Part shown: positions 29,466 to 37,353 of the stretch, piece by piece
How the letters are laid out: every line of letters begins with the position of its first letter
Numbering within the stretch: position 1 is the stretch's first letter
Assembly (NCBI GenBank): GCA_009911185.1
Contig: QXWW01000002.1
Location: 62,001 to 126,000, forward strand
Direction of reading: 5' to 3'
Origin: Lachnospiraceae bacterium
Lineage (GTDB): Bacteria; Bacillota; Clostridia; Lachnospirales; Lachnospiraceae
DNA length: 64,000 nt
Program-made: the position numbers and the translations under genes
The notes under the pieces: generated by a model
The model's input: only the letters and a program-made list of their open reading frames with translations
Database searches by the model: none
What the model was told of the DNA's origin: nothing

Positions 29466-30797
29466 TTACCTTTTTTCCATGTTTACAAATTTGGTAAACT
29501 GCGGCAGCCACACCAGATTTACCGTGCCGATAGGACCGTTTCTCTGTTTGGCTATGATAATTTCTGCAATATTCTTATTTTCCGTATCTTTATTATAGTA
29601 ATCGTCACGGTAAATAAACATTACCACATCCGCGTCCTGCTCAATTGCCCCTGATTCACGCAAATCAGAAAGCATGGGCCGATGGTCTGGTCTCTGTTCC
29701 ACCTGGCGGCTCAACTGAGACAACGCAACTACCGGCACATTTAATTCTCTGGCAAGCCCTTTCAGGGAACGGGAAATTTCTGAAATCTCCTGCTGCCTGG
29801 AATCTGATCTTCCGGTCGAAGACATCAATTGAAGATAATCAATAATAATCAGCTTCAAATCATGTTCAAGCTTATATTTACGGCATTTGGAACGCAGCTC
29901 AGATATGGAAATACCAGGCGTGTCGTCAATAATCAAATTAGAACGTCCAATCGTACCTGCGCCCTCTATCAGTTTTTCCCAGTCAGAATCGGCCAGATTA
30001 CCAGAACGAAGCAACTGGGCGTCAACCCTGGACTCCAGAGCAAATAAACGATTCACCAACTGTTCCTTTGACATTTCCAGGCTGAAAATTGCAGTGCATA
30101 AATGACTGTGGAACGCTGCATATTGGGCAATATTTAATACAAATGCAGTCTTGCCCATGGAGGGACGCGCCGCTACTAAAATCAGATCCGAAGGCTGCAT
30201 ACCGGACATTCGGTAATCAAGATCTATAAAACCTGTGGCAATCCCAGTAACATTTCCCTTGGTTTTAGACGCCAACTCTATCTTCTCTAAAGCATTAATT
30301 ACCACCTGCTTAATGGGAACGAAATCCGTGCCCATCCTGTTTTGAAGCAGATGAAATATCTGCTTCTCTGTCTCCGCCATAATATCCTCTAAACTGTCTC
30401 TGCCCAGATAACATTGGTTGGCAATATCTTCATTTACCTTAATCAGCTTCCGCAGCATTGCCTTCTCTTTCACAATATTGGCATAATATTTGATATTTGC
30501 GGACGTGGGTACTGACGTCACCAGTTCTCCAACAAATTCCAGGCTGCTCAGCTCCGCCGGAACATCTTTCTCCCGCAGACGGTTTTGCAGCGTTATCACA
30601 TCTATCGGTTGTTCTTCGTTAAAAATCTCTAAAATCGCCTCAAAAATAACGCCGTACTGCTGATGATAAAAATCTTCGCGTATTAACGTTTCCGAGGCTA
30701 CAATTACTGCTTCCCGGTCCATAATCATGGCGCCGATGACAGACTGTTCCGCCTCCAGATTATTTGGCATAATCCGCTTAATCAGAGCTTCCTCCAT
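29466..30797 (-). CDS. dnaB: Replicative DNA helicase
   Basis: Hexameric fork helicase, 443 residues. N-terminal primase-interaction domain (NLEAEQSVIGAMIMD), then a RecA-like motor with Walker A ARPSMGKTAF, Walker B LKLIIIDYLQLMS, and GSREQEISEISRSLK-like and SQLSRQVEQRPDHRP motor motifs. GGGGAG lies 6 nt before the ATG. It is the last gene of gdpP-rplI-dnaB, an order conserved in B. subtilis (yybT-rplI-dnaC). Confidence 0.97.
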   Translation of the reverse strand: MEEALIKRIMPNNLEAEQSVIGAMIMDREAVIVASETLIREDFYHQQYGVIFEAILEIFNEEQPIDVITLQNRLREKDVPAELSSLEFVGELVTSVPTSANIKYYANIVKEKAMLRKLIKVNEDIANQCYLGRDSLEDIMAETEKQIFHLLQNRMGTDFVPIKQVVINALEKIELASKTKGNVTGIATGFIDLDYRMSGMQPSDLILVAARPSMGKTAFVLNIAQYAAFHSHLCTAIFSLEMSKEQLVNRLFALESRVDAQLLRSGNLADSDWEKLIEGAGTIGRSNLIIDDTPGISISELRSKCRKYKLEHDLKLIIIDYLQLMSSTGRSDSRQQEISEISRSLKGLARELNVPVVALSQLSRQVEQRPDHRPMLSDLRESGAIEQDADVVMFIYRDDYYNKDTENKNIAEIIIAKQRNGPIGTVNLVWLPQFTKFVNMEKR

Positions 30798-30814
30798 ACG
30801 AATCTCCCCGGCCT

Positions 30815-31264
30815 CTATTCCGACTCAATCTTTACCTTCAAAGTTCCGCTTACTTTAGGATGTAATTTCAGGGTAATCTCATGAACGCCTAACGTTTTTA
30901 AGCCGCCTTCCGGAAGCTGCATTTTCTTTTTATCCAGCTCTAACTGAAGCTGCTCTTTGGCCGCCGCCGCAATTTCTTTGGACGAAACAGAACCAAATGT
31001 CCTGCCGCCTTCTCCTGTCTTCAGGGTCAGGGTCACTTGTTTTGAAGCAATCTCTTCTGCAAGCGCTTTTGCCGCGTCAAGCGTTTCCTGCGCCACCTTT
31101 TCGGCATGCTGGTTCTTTAATTTCAGATCGTTCATATTTTTTCCATTGGCTTCTACTCCCAGCTTCCTGGGCAGAATCATATTTCTGGCATAACCATCGC
31201 TGACATTTACAACGTCGCCTTTTTTTCCCAATGACTTTACATCTTCCAACAAAATTACTTTCAT
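30815..31264 (-). CDS. rplI: 50S ribosomal protein L9
   Basis: 149-residue protein of the large subunit. N-terminal rRNA-binding domain MKVILLEDVKSLGKKGDVV with DGYARNMILPRKLG, a long connecting helix, and a C-terminal domain (TFGSVSSKEIAAA, LHPKVSGTLKVKI). The ATG overlaps the gdpP stop (ATGA), so translation is coupled. Confidence 0.98.
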   Translation of the reverse strand: MKVILLEDVKSLGKKGDVVNVSDGYARNMILPRKLGVEANGKNMNDLKLKNQHAEKVAQETLDAAKALAEEIASKQVTLTLKTGEGGRTFGSVSSKEIAAAAKEQLQLELDKKKMQLPEGGLKTLGVHEITLKLHPKVSGTLKVKIESE

Positions 31265-33315
31265 ACTTCTATGTCTCCTTCCTCCAACATCTCATCCAGG
31301 GTTTCCTGAATCTTCCTTTTTGCTTCCTCTACCGTACAATCTTTAAGCTGGGCTCCCGCCACGTTCAAATGGCCGCCGCCGCCCAGACGTTCCATAATCA
31401 GTTGCACATTGATCTCATCTATAGACCGGGAGCTGATATATATCTTCTCATTGTACTCTGTCAGTACGAAAGACGCCTTGATTCCTACAATATTCAGCAG
31501 CTCATTTGCCGCCTGCGCCCCGGCGATCGTGGGGCTTTCCACATTGGAGCCTGCCGGACATATGGAGATGGCAAAGGCTCCTTTATAAACCTGCGCATGG
31601 CGGACTGCCTCCGCTCTGGCCTTATATGCCGCCATATCATCCCGAAGCAGCTTGCGGACCCTGGTTACTTCGGCTCCGCATCTGCGAAGGTAGGCCGCCG
31701 CTTCAAACGTCCTGACGCCTGTTTTTGTCATAAAATTATTCGTATCAATTAAGATACCCGCATAAATACTGTCAGCCTCATTGGGTTTCAAATGAATATT
31801 TTCATCAAAATACTGCAATACCTCCGCTACCATTTCACACGTAGAGGAAGCATAACTCTCAATATAAGAAAGAACCGCATTTTCAATTACTTCACTGCTC
31901 TGCCTGTGGTGATCAAATACGACAATATTCCTGGTGCGTCCCAAAAGCTCCGGACACTCCGTATAGTTGGGGCGGTTGGTGTCCACCACCACCACCACGC
32001 TGCGGTAATTGACCAGTTCCATTGCCTCATCGCTCTCTATAAACATATCCTCCGGATAGCCTTTATCCTCAGTAAAACACTCTTTCATAGGACGCAGGGA
32101 GGAAGTGACGTCATTGAGGACAATATATGCTTTTTTTCCCATAACCTGCGCCGCGCAATACATGCCGATTGCCGCTCCAAAAGCGTCCATATCGCTGATA
32201 CTGTGTCCCATAATAAAAATCTGCTCCCGGCTCTCAAAAATCTCTCTGAGGGCATGGGCCTTCACTCTGGCCTTGACACGCGTCATTTTCTCGACCTGTC
32301 TGGTTTTTCCTCCAAAATAAGTAATCTTCTCCCCTTCCTTTATCACTACCTGGTCTCCGCCCCTGCCCAGCGCAAGATCAATTGCCATGCGCGAATATTC
32401 ATATTTCTGACTATAGCTTGCCGTGCTGATCCCTACCCCCATACTCAGGGTCACCGCCATCTCATTTCCAACCTTGATGGTCTTGACCTCTTCCAGAATA
32501 CTGAACTTGTCTTTTATCAGCTCTTCTAAGTATTTATGGCGGAATACCACAAAATATTTGTCCTTTTCCAGCTTTTTGATAATACTGTCTTTTTCTGAAA
32601 AATATCTGCTTACCTTGCGGTCTATCAGCGCCACCAGCAGAGAACGTTTTACCTCCTCAATACTGTCTAAGGCTTCTTCATAATTATCAATATAAATCAA
32701 AGCGGATACCAACTGCAGTTCGCGGTTTTCCTGAATATAATAATGAAGGTCTGTTTCATCAAAGAGATAGAGCGCTATCAAATACTGATTATCCGCATCC
32801 AGTTCAATCAAACCCGTATCAACGCTTTTTTCATCAAAATAAAGCCTGTCCGCCTTCACCCGGTAAATGCGTTCCCTCCACTCTACCTGAAAGTCGTCGC
32901 CAATTTCTTCTTTGTCAAGTATTTCTCTCGTAATAGAGGGAAAAATTGTCGTGATCGATTTATAATACTTTTTATCCTTTTCCGTAATCTCGGAAAATTC
33001 TCTGTTCATCCACAAAATCTTACTTTTGTAGTCTAGTAGCACATAGGGTATTTGAAATTCATCCAACAGCTTTTTTTGTACGGTTCCGTATTGTGTGGCA
33101 AAATTAATTACCTCGCTGCGTATTCCCGAACGGTTGACCAAAAAAATAACCAACATAATGACAAAATAACATGCCGCAAATACAGACACGCAAACTCCCG
33201 CCTTTTTATCGAAATAGTACAAAGGCACATTCATCAAGACAATCCCCGCCGTCATTAATAGCGGCCAGTACATATAATTCTTCAACTGTCCTCTGGATTT
33301 CTTTTCTTTTTTCAT
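31261..33315 (-). CDS. gdpP: Cyclic-di-AMP phosphodiesterase GdpP
   Basis: Membrane enzyme that degrades c-di-AMP, 684 residues. Two N-terminal helices (WPLLMTAGIVLMNVPLYYF, VFAACYFVIMLVIFLV), a PAS-like domain, a degenerate GGDEF domain around residues 180-310, then the DHH-DHHA1 catalytic module. Manganese ligands are in MGHSISDMDAFGAAIGM, VVDTNRP and FDHHRQS, and the DHHA1 domain has GGGGHLNVAGAQL. AGAGGTAG precedes ATG. The promoter and structured leader are described separately. The level of c-di-AMP affects cell wall and potassium balance. Confidence 0.95.
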   Translation of the reverse strand: MKKEKKSRGQLKNYMYWPLLMTAGIVLMNVPLYYFDKKAGVCVSVFAACYFVIMLVIFLVNRSGIRSEVINFATQYGTVQKKLLDEFQIPYVLLDYKSKILWMNREFSEITEKDKKYYKSITTIFPSITREILDKEEIGDDFQVEWRERIYRVKADRLYFDEKSVDTGLIELDADNQYLIALYLFDETDLHYYIQENRELQLVSALIYIDNYEEALDSIEEVKRSLLVALIDRKVSRYFSEKDSIIKKLEKDKYFVVFRHKYLEELIKDKFSILEEVKTIKVGNEMAVTLSMGVGISTASYSQKYEYSRMAIDLALGRGGDQVVIKEGEKITYFGGKTRQVEKMTRVKARVKAHALREIFESREQIFIMGHSISDMDAFGAAIGMYCAAQVMGKKAYIVLNDVTSSLRPMKECFTEDKGYPEDMFIESDEAMELVNYRSVVVVVDTNRPNYTECPELLGRTRNIVVFDHHRQSSEVIENAVLSYIESYASSTCEMVAEVLQYFDENIHLKPNEADSIYAGILIDTNNFMTKTGVRTFEAAAYLRRCGAEVTRVRKLLRDDMAAYKARAEAVRHAQVYKGAFAISICPAGSNVESPTIAGAQAANELLNIVGIKASFVLTEYNEKIYISSRSIDEINVQLIMERLGGGGHLNVAGAQLKDCTVEEAKRKIQETLDEMLEEGDIEV

Positions 33316-33357
33316 TTATATTCTACCTCTGGTTTTCTATTATATAGTATACAAGGA

Positions 33358-33454
33358 GGCGTCAGGACTCCTCCATACTTCGCCAAGCCTCTCTAAAAGG
33401 CGTCAGGACGCTTTCTCATGCCATAGTATACCATATATTACAGAAGTATTACAA
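33358..33454 (-). promoter_or_regulatory. gdpP promoter and repeated leader hairpins
   Basis: Minus strand TTGTAA (33449-33454), 18-nt spacer, TATACT (33425-33430) with TGG in front. The leader contains two copies of GTCCTGACGCC (33358-33368 and 33399-33409, 41-bp period), each within a small hairpin (for example GCGTCCTGACGC). The -10 region and first transcribed bases match those of tsaC at 21 of 22 positions. Confidence 0.6.
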
Positions 33455-33459
33455 TGCTT

Positions 33460-33831
33460 TTATTGTTTTGACAGATAATCCTGTAGAATATAATAAGATT
33501 TCTTCAGCCGTTCCCGATATGCCGGTTTATTCCATTCCTCCCAAAAGTAAGCTCCGGCTGCATTTTCAATCATAAATGTTATCTTGCTGATGGCTTCGTA
33601 AGTAATCTCATCAGGCATATACAAATCTGCAATGTACATTTTAACATTGGGCTGGGGAATATTCAGCAGCAGCCATGGCAAACGTATCTTTGTAACGCCG
33701 CTCTTAATACGGAATTTTCCTCTGTCCGCTCCTTCGTTTTTGCATCTTTTGCGGTTTTCCCTGGTGAACCTCCCGGCAAAACACATAGCATTACCAGCAA
33801 TACAGTAGCTGCAATTACCTGGTTCTCCCAC
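33460..33831 (-). CDS. Small protein at the end of the XrtG operon, reading frame disturbed
   Basis: The open frame encodes 123 residues from a GTG. The C-terminal ~85 residues look like a real protein (PNVKMYIADLYMPDEITYEA, WNKPAYRERLKKSYYILQDY). The first ~45 residues do not: they are rich in Cys, Arg and Asn. In the next frame the same DNA (33663-33818) encodes a typical signal peptide core (VIAATVLLVMLCVLPGG) and a Lys/Glu-rich linker, but has no start codon. The intact gene was probably a secreted or lipobox-free small protein, and frameshifts or sequencing errors have split it. No family recognised. It lies 20 nt after the PTPS-like gene, so it belongs to the operon. Confidence 0.45.
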   Translation of the reverse strand: MGEPGNCSYCIAGNAMCFAGRFTRENRKRCKNEGADRGKFRIKSGVTKIRLPWLLLNIPQPNVKMYIADLYMPDEITYEAISKITFMIENAAGAYFWEEWNKPAYRERLKKSYYILQDYLSKQ

Positions 33832-33851
33832 TTCTTGATCCCTAATATCCT

Positions 33852-34334
33852 TTAATCTTTTTTATTTTCATCGCTGATTAACTGGTCAACCACATAATTA
33901 ATCATTCCCGAAATCTGCTCCGCTTTTATCCTTCCAATCTGAGCTAAAAATTCCGGTTCATTTCGGTGGCTGATGATATAGCTTCTGGTCGGCGTCTCAC
34001 TCCCCTCCAGAGATACTAACTCGCCTCCGTGTTCGCGCAGCAGATTCTGAAGCTCTTCATTAAAATGATCTGTAACATTCTCAATGGTGGGAACAATAAC
34101 GTCAAAAGGTTCCATCATATTTAAAATTTGATTCTGGTATTTCTCCAAAAATGCCTCAATCAAATTTTCAAACGTGCGAAACTCAACAAAATTGTCTCCG
34201 GCGACAATAATCGTAGAGACAAATTCCCAGGTATGCGGGTGCGTCTGCCCCTGTTTACCATTGATAATAATGTAATGATTCATATTAAGATATGATTTCA
34301 AACGGTATTCCCGATATAAATGTTCTTTTCTCAC
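33852..34334 (-). CDS. 6-pyruvoyltetrahydropterin-synthase-like protein of the XrtG operon (copy 2)
   Basis: 160 residues. The fold markers of the 6-PTPS/QueD family are present: an HxH zinc pair in QTHPHTWEFVSTI, a central FENLIEAFLEKYQNQILN helix, PTIENVTDHF (family PTxEN), and the closing ETPTRSYII. The cysteine that acts as proton carrier in QueD and PTPS would lie just before the HxH, and is not there (GKQGQTH). So it is unlikely to make pterins and may bind a ligand or a protein. The start is GTG at 34334: AGGAGG stands 9 nt upstream. It overlaps the previous stop by 4 nt (GTGA). Confidence 0.75.
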   Translation of the reverse strand: MRKEHLYREYRLKSYLNMNHYIIINGKQGQTHPHTWEFVSTIIVAGDNFVEFRTFENLIEAFLEKYQNQILNMMEPFDVIVPTIENVTDHFNEELQNLLREHGGELVSLEGSETPTRSYIISHRNEPEFLAQIGRIKAEQISGMINYVVDQLISDENKKD

Positions 34335-35389
34335 TGCCCGGACACCTCCTGCCAAAATTGATCAAACTGGGATTTATAGCTCTTAATATTATCTTCACAA
34401 TATAAATTTCCCACCTCATGCACCTCCCAATCCCACAGGGTATCAATAATTTTACTGCTGTCCTTCTTCTCATAACCGGCAAAAATAAGCAGTGCATACT
34501 GATCGTCCATGGAAAAACGCAGCACATGATTATCCAGTACAAGCTGCATATGCTCAAAAAACTTATCTCTGGCTTTCACAGAAGCCGCCTGAAAAAGAGC
34601 AAAATGCAGCGGAGACACATTTTTTTCATCCAGTTTATCTAAAAATTCATCCAGCACCACGCGTTTGAACACATTTTTACTGGCGCTGAACGCATATTCC
34701 CGTTTTAGCTGCTCGTCCAAAAGCACAATTTGCCTGTTCTGCCAGACTACATGCTTTTCCTGATCCGCAATCTGTTTCTCCTGCCTGCTCAGCTTACGGG
34801 ACATCACCATACTTAAGATTACCAAAAGCGCCAGTACGATTGACAGAACAATAATAATGGCATTTTTGCAACCCAGGAGAATATTATCCTCCAATATCAC
34901 CTTATCATACGTCAAAAGACAGACCCGATATGGTTCGCCCTGCCAGTCAAAAACCATTCCCGAAGCAATAAAACGATCCCTGCCCAGATAAATAATCTGA
35001 TGACCCACCTGATTCTTACCCAGAGTGTCCATAAATTGAGATGCTGTCTCTGACGCAAAGTAAGTCCCCTCTGCAAACCCTTTATAGCGGTTCGTCTCCG
35101 TAACGCTCTTTACGAACAGCATAGCGTTCCCTTTGCTCAGCGTCCAATATCTACTCGCCGAGGCGTCCAGGGAACTGATAATACTGGTAACATCCTCTTC
35201 CGATGCCCCGTCTCCCAGCGCCCGGATCTGCCCCAGAATAATATTTACATAACCATCCTGCTGCGCACCATATAATTCCAGAAATCTCGTCTCATAGTTC
35301 TGCAGCTGGACAACAATAAACACATCCGCCGCAATGGAAAACAACATAACAAACACTATGATAAGAAAAAAATTGAATCTACGTTTCAT
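34331..35389 (-). CDS. Sensor-like membrane protein of the XrtG operon
   Basis: 352 residues, function unknown. One N-terminal helix (FNFFLIIVFVMLFSIAADVFIVV), an extracytoplasmic domain of about 150 residues that looks like a Cache/PAS sensor (YFASETASQFMDTL, VFDWQGEPYRVCLLTYDKV), a second helix (IIIVLSIVLALLVILSMVM), a coiled segment and a C-terminal cytosolic domain of about 130 residues without kinase or GGDEF motifs. The start ATG at 35389 is preferred, with AGGTGG 8 nt before it; a GTG at 35401 is next to the upstream stop. It may report surface status to the glycosyltransferases. Confidence 0.7.
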   Translation of the reverse strand: MKRRFNFFLIIVFVMLFSIAADVFIVVQLQNYETRFLELYGAQQDGYVNIILGQIRALGDGASEEDVTSIISSLDASASRYWTLSKGNAMLFVKSVTETNRYKGFAEGTYFASETASQFMDTLGKNQVGHQIIYLGRDRFIASGMVFDWQGEPYRVCLLTYDKVILEDNILLGCKNAIIIVLSIVLALLVILSMVMSRKLSRQEKQIADQEKHVVWQNRQIVLLDEQLKREYAFSASKNVFKRVVLDEFLDKLDEKNVSPLHFALFQAASVKARDKFFEHMQLVLDNHVLRFSMDDQYALLIFAGYEKKDSSKIIDTLWDWEVHEVGNLYCEDNIKSYKSQFDQFWQEVSGQ

Positions 35390-35401
35390 AAGCTCTGCCA
35401 C

Positions 35402-36766
35402 CTACTCATAATTAACCGCCTTGCGTATCCTGCGCAAGAGCTCCACAGGTTTTTTCACCTGTCGTTTTAACTCCTTTACAAAATCCTCCCTTTCATCCGA
35501 CAGGGTGCGGGTTTTCCATGCGCTGTCCGTATTAATGCTGTTTATCACGCCTGCAAACCGGATAAAGAACACTACAAAATTAAAAAACGGAAGCAGCGGC
35601 ACGATATACCAGTGCTTTTGGTAATACTTCTTTAATTCTGCAAATTCTTTCAAAAAACCCACCGTAGCAAAATAATAAAGAAATCCGCTGATAATATAAA
35701 GCGCGAATATAAGCCCGGTAGAAAACAAAATAATCTTCGCCGAATAATTCATACACATCAGACAAATCAGGGCAAGGTACCAAATCAGGCGCGGAAAGGC
35801 AAACGTATGGTCATACATTAGCGTCCTCACCATAACATTACCAAACATCCTGCGCACCTTTAAATCCCTCTCCAAAAACTGATGAGAGACTTCCAGACTT
35901 CCACGCTGCCAGCGCTGACGCTGGGTATACAGTTTATTTATCCCTTCAATCGGGTCAACCATAAAAATTGCATTTTCACAAATATGAACTTTGATTCGCT
36001 GCAGATAACGCATCTGGAAGGTAATATTGGTATCCTCGCAAATCGTATCTGTATTGTAAAGCTGGGATTTCAGCACCGCCGATTTTCGAAATGCAGAAAA
36101 CGCCCCAGAAAGCGTATAGATAGAATTTGTCTCGGAAGCAAAATTGCGTCCCGCTAAAAACGCCTGCGCATATTCCATAAATTCCATATTCCGCAGCACC
36201 CGTGCAAAAACCCCTTTATATCCCTCAATCATTTCCGGCATAGTCAGTATGGCCCCCGTCATACAGTCCACATTCTGGCAGTTCTCAAACTTACGCACCA
36301 CATTCTTAATGGCATTGACTTCAAACTGCCCATCGCTGTCCACATGGATAATATATTTGCCATCCGCATTAAACAATGCCAGGTTCAGGGCACGGGACTT
36401 CCCCTGCCGGGCGTTGAGCCACTGCATCAAAAGATCCGGATATAATTCCTGGCATCTGGCATAAACATGAAAAGAATCATCCTCCCCCTGGTTATTTACC
36501 AGAAAAATACGCATCTTTTCATTGGGATAATCACTGTCATTGATGGATTTAATACATCCACCCAAAGAGTCCTGGGAATTATAAACCGGAATAATAATCG
36601 TTATTTCCGGCCAAAACACAGGATCTTCATATTTTCTGGGAAACAACCGCTTTTTCACCAGAATCAAAAAGCTGCCCAGTGAAGGAATAACCTCCATGAT
36701 AAGCGGGATGATAATCCAAGCCGCCCAAAATAGTATAGAATTAAAAAAATGGTTAATGATTGTCAT
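35402..36766 (-). CDS. XrtG-associated family 2 glycosyltransferase
   Basis: 454-residue membrane-bound, processive-type GT2. N-terminal helix (SILFWAAWIIIPLIMEVIP), then the GT-A domain: ITIIIPVYNSQDSLGGCI, the DxD region YIIHVDSDGQFEVNA, TGAILTMPEM, the acceptor/catalytic acid region NTDTICEDTNITFQM, and QRQRWQRGSLEVS (the QxxRW motif of cellulose and hyaluronan synthases). Three to four C-terminal helices follow. It overlaps xrtG by 14 nt. A glycosyltransferase of this kind is a regular companion of XrtG. It likely polymerises or transfers sugar at the membrane; the sugar is unknown. Confidence 0.88.
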   Translation of the reverse strand: MTIINHFFNSILFWAAWIIIPLIMEVIPSLGSFLILVKKRLFPRKYEDPVFWPEITIIIPVYNSQDSLGGCIKSINDSDYPNEKMRIFLVNNQGEDDSFHVYARCQELYPDLLMQWLNARQGKSRALNLALFNADGKYIIHVDSDGQFEVNAIKNVVRKFENCQNVDCMTGAILTMPEMIEGYKGVFARVLRNMEFMEYAQAFLAGRNFASETNSIYTLSGAFSAFRKSAVLKSQLYNTDTICEDTNITFQMRYLQRIKVHICENAIFMVDPIEGINKLYTQRQRWQRGSLEVSHQFLERDLKVRRMFGNVMVRTLMYDHTFAFPRLIWYLALICLMCMNYSAKIILFSTGLIFALYIISGFLYYFATVGFLKEFAELKKYYQKHWYIVPLLPFFNFVVFFIRFAGVINSINTDSAWKTRTLSDEREDFVKELKRQVKKPVELLRRIRKAVNYE

Positions 36767-37349
36767 AGCGGAAGTTCCCTACCTTTTGCTTTATAATCTG
36801 CGGTTTTGTAAACACATAAAAATAAATCATGATGGAAAAAGCATAAAAGACCAGCCGTCCCACAAAGGTATGCGCAACATAATAAGTCCCAACGCCGCCA
36901 AAATGAATCATCAGGCAGATTATGGTAATGCGGAACGCGTTCGCTAAAATCATCGCAATAACACCCAATATGCCTACGCAAAATCTCTCATATACCGTGT
37001 ATACCCGATAGAACATAAGCAGAGAAAGGTATGCTATAATTTCAATAATACCGGAACACTCAAAATCAATTTTTAGAGAAACCGCCCCGACCGAGGATTC
37101 CACAAAAATAACACCGTACTTAAAATGGGCGCTGTACATATCCCCAAGCCTGCCCGGAAGGCTTGCCAGCAGCGCAACAATTCGTGCCAGAGGCTGTGTT
37201 AAGACAGGCTCTATAAATATAATCATTAAAATAAACACACCTGCGCTTCCCACAATAAAACGCCAGAAATTCAGTTTGCTTTTGTTCAGCACATGTAATA
37301 GAAACAGCCATATTACAATTCCCGCCAGCCCAACGACATACTTTACCAT
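36753..37349 (-). CDS. xrtG: Exosortase family protein XrtG
   Basis: 198-residue integral membrane protein of the exosortase/archaeosortase superfamily, Gram-positive XrtG group. About seven helices. The three conserved active residues are visible: Cys98 in IDFECSGIIEIIAYL, Arg140 in ANAFRITIICLMIHFGG, and His160 in YYVAHTFVGRLVFY. Exosortases are transpeptidase-like proteases that recognise a C-terminal tripartite tail on secreted proteins. The likely substrate is the product of 39871-42036. The gene lies 4 nt after the GT-C-like gene and overlaps the GT2 gene. Family call is strong; biochemical activity of XrtG is not known to me. Confidence 0.9.
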   Translation of the reverse strand: MVKYVVGLAGIVIWLFLLHVLNKSKLNFWRFIVGSAGVFILMIIFIEPVLTQPLARIVALLASLPGRLGDMYSAHFKYGVIFVESSVGAVSLKIDFECSGIIEIIAYLSLLMFYRVYTVYERFCVGILGVIAMILANAFRITIICLMIHFGGVGTYYVAHTFVGRLVFYAFSIMIYFYVFTKPQIIKQKVGNFRYDNH

Positions 37350-37353
37350 TTGA

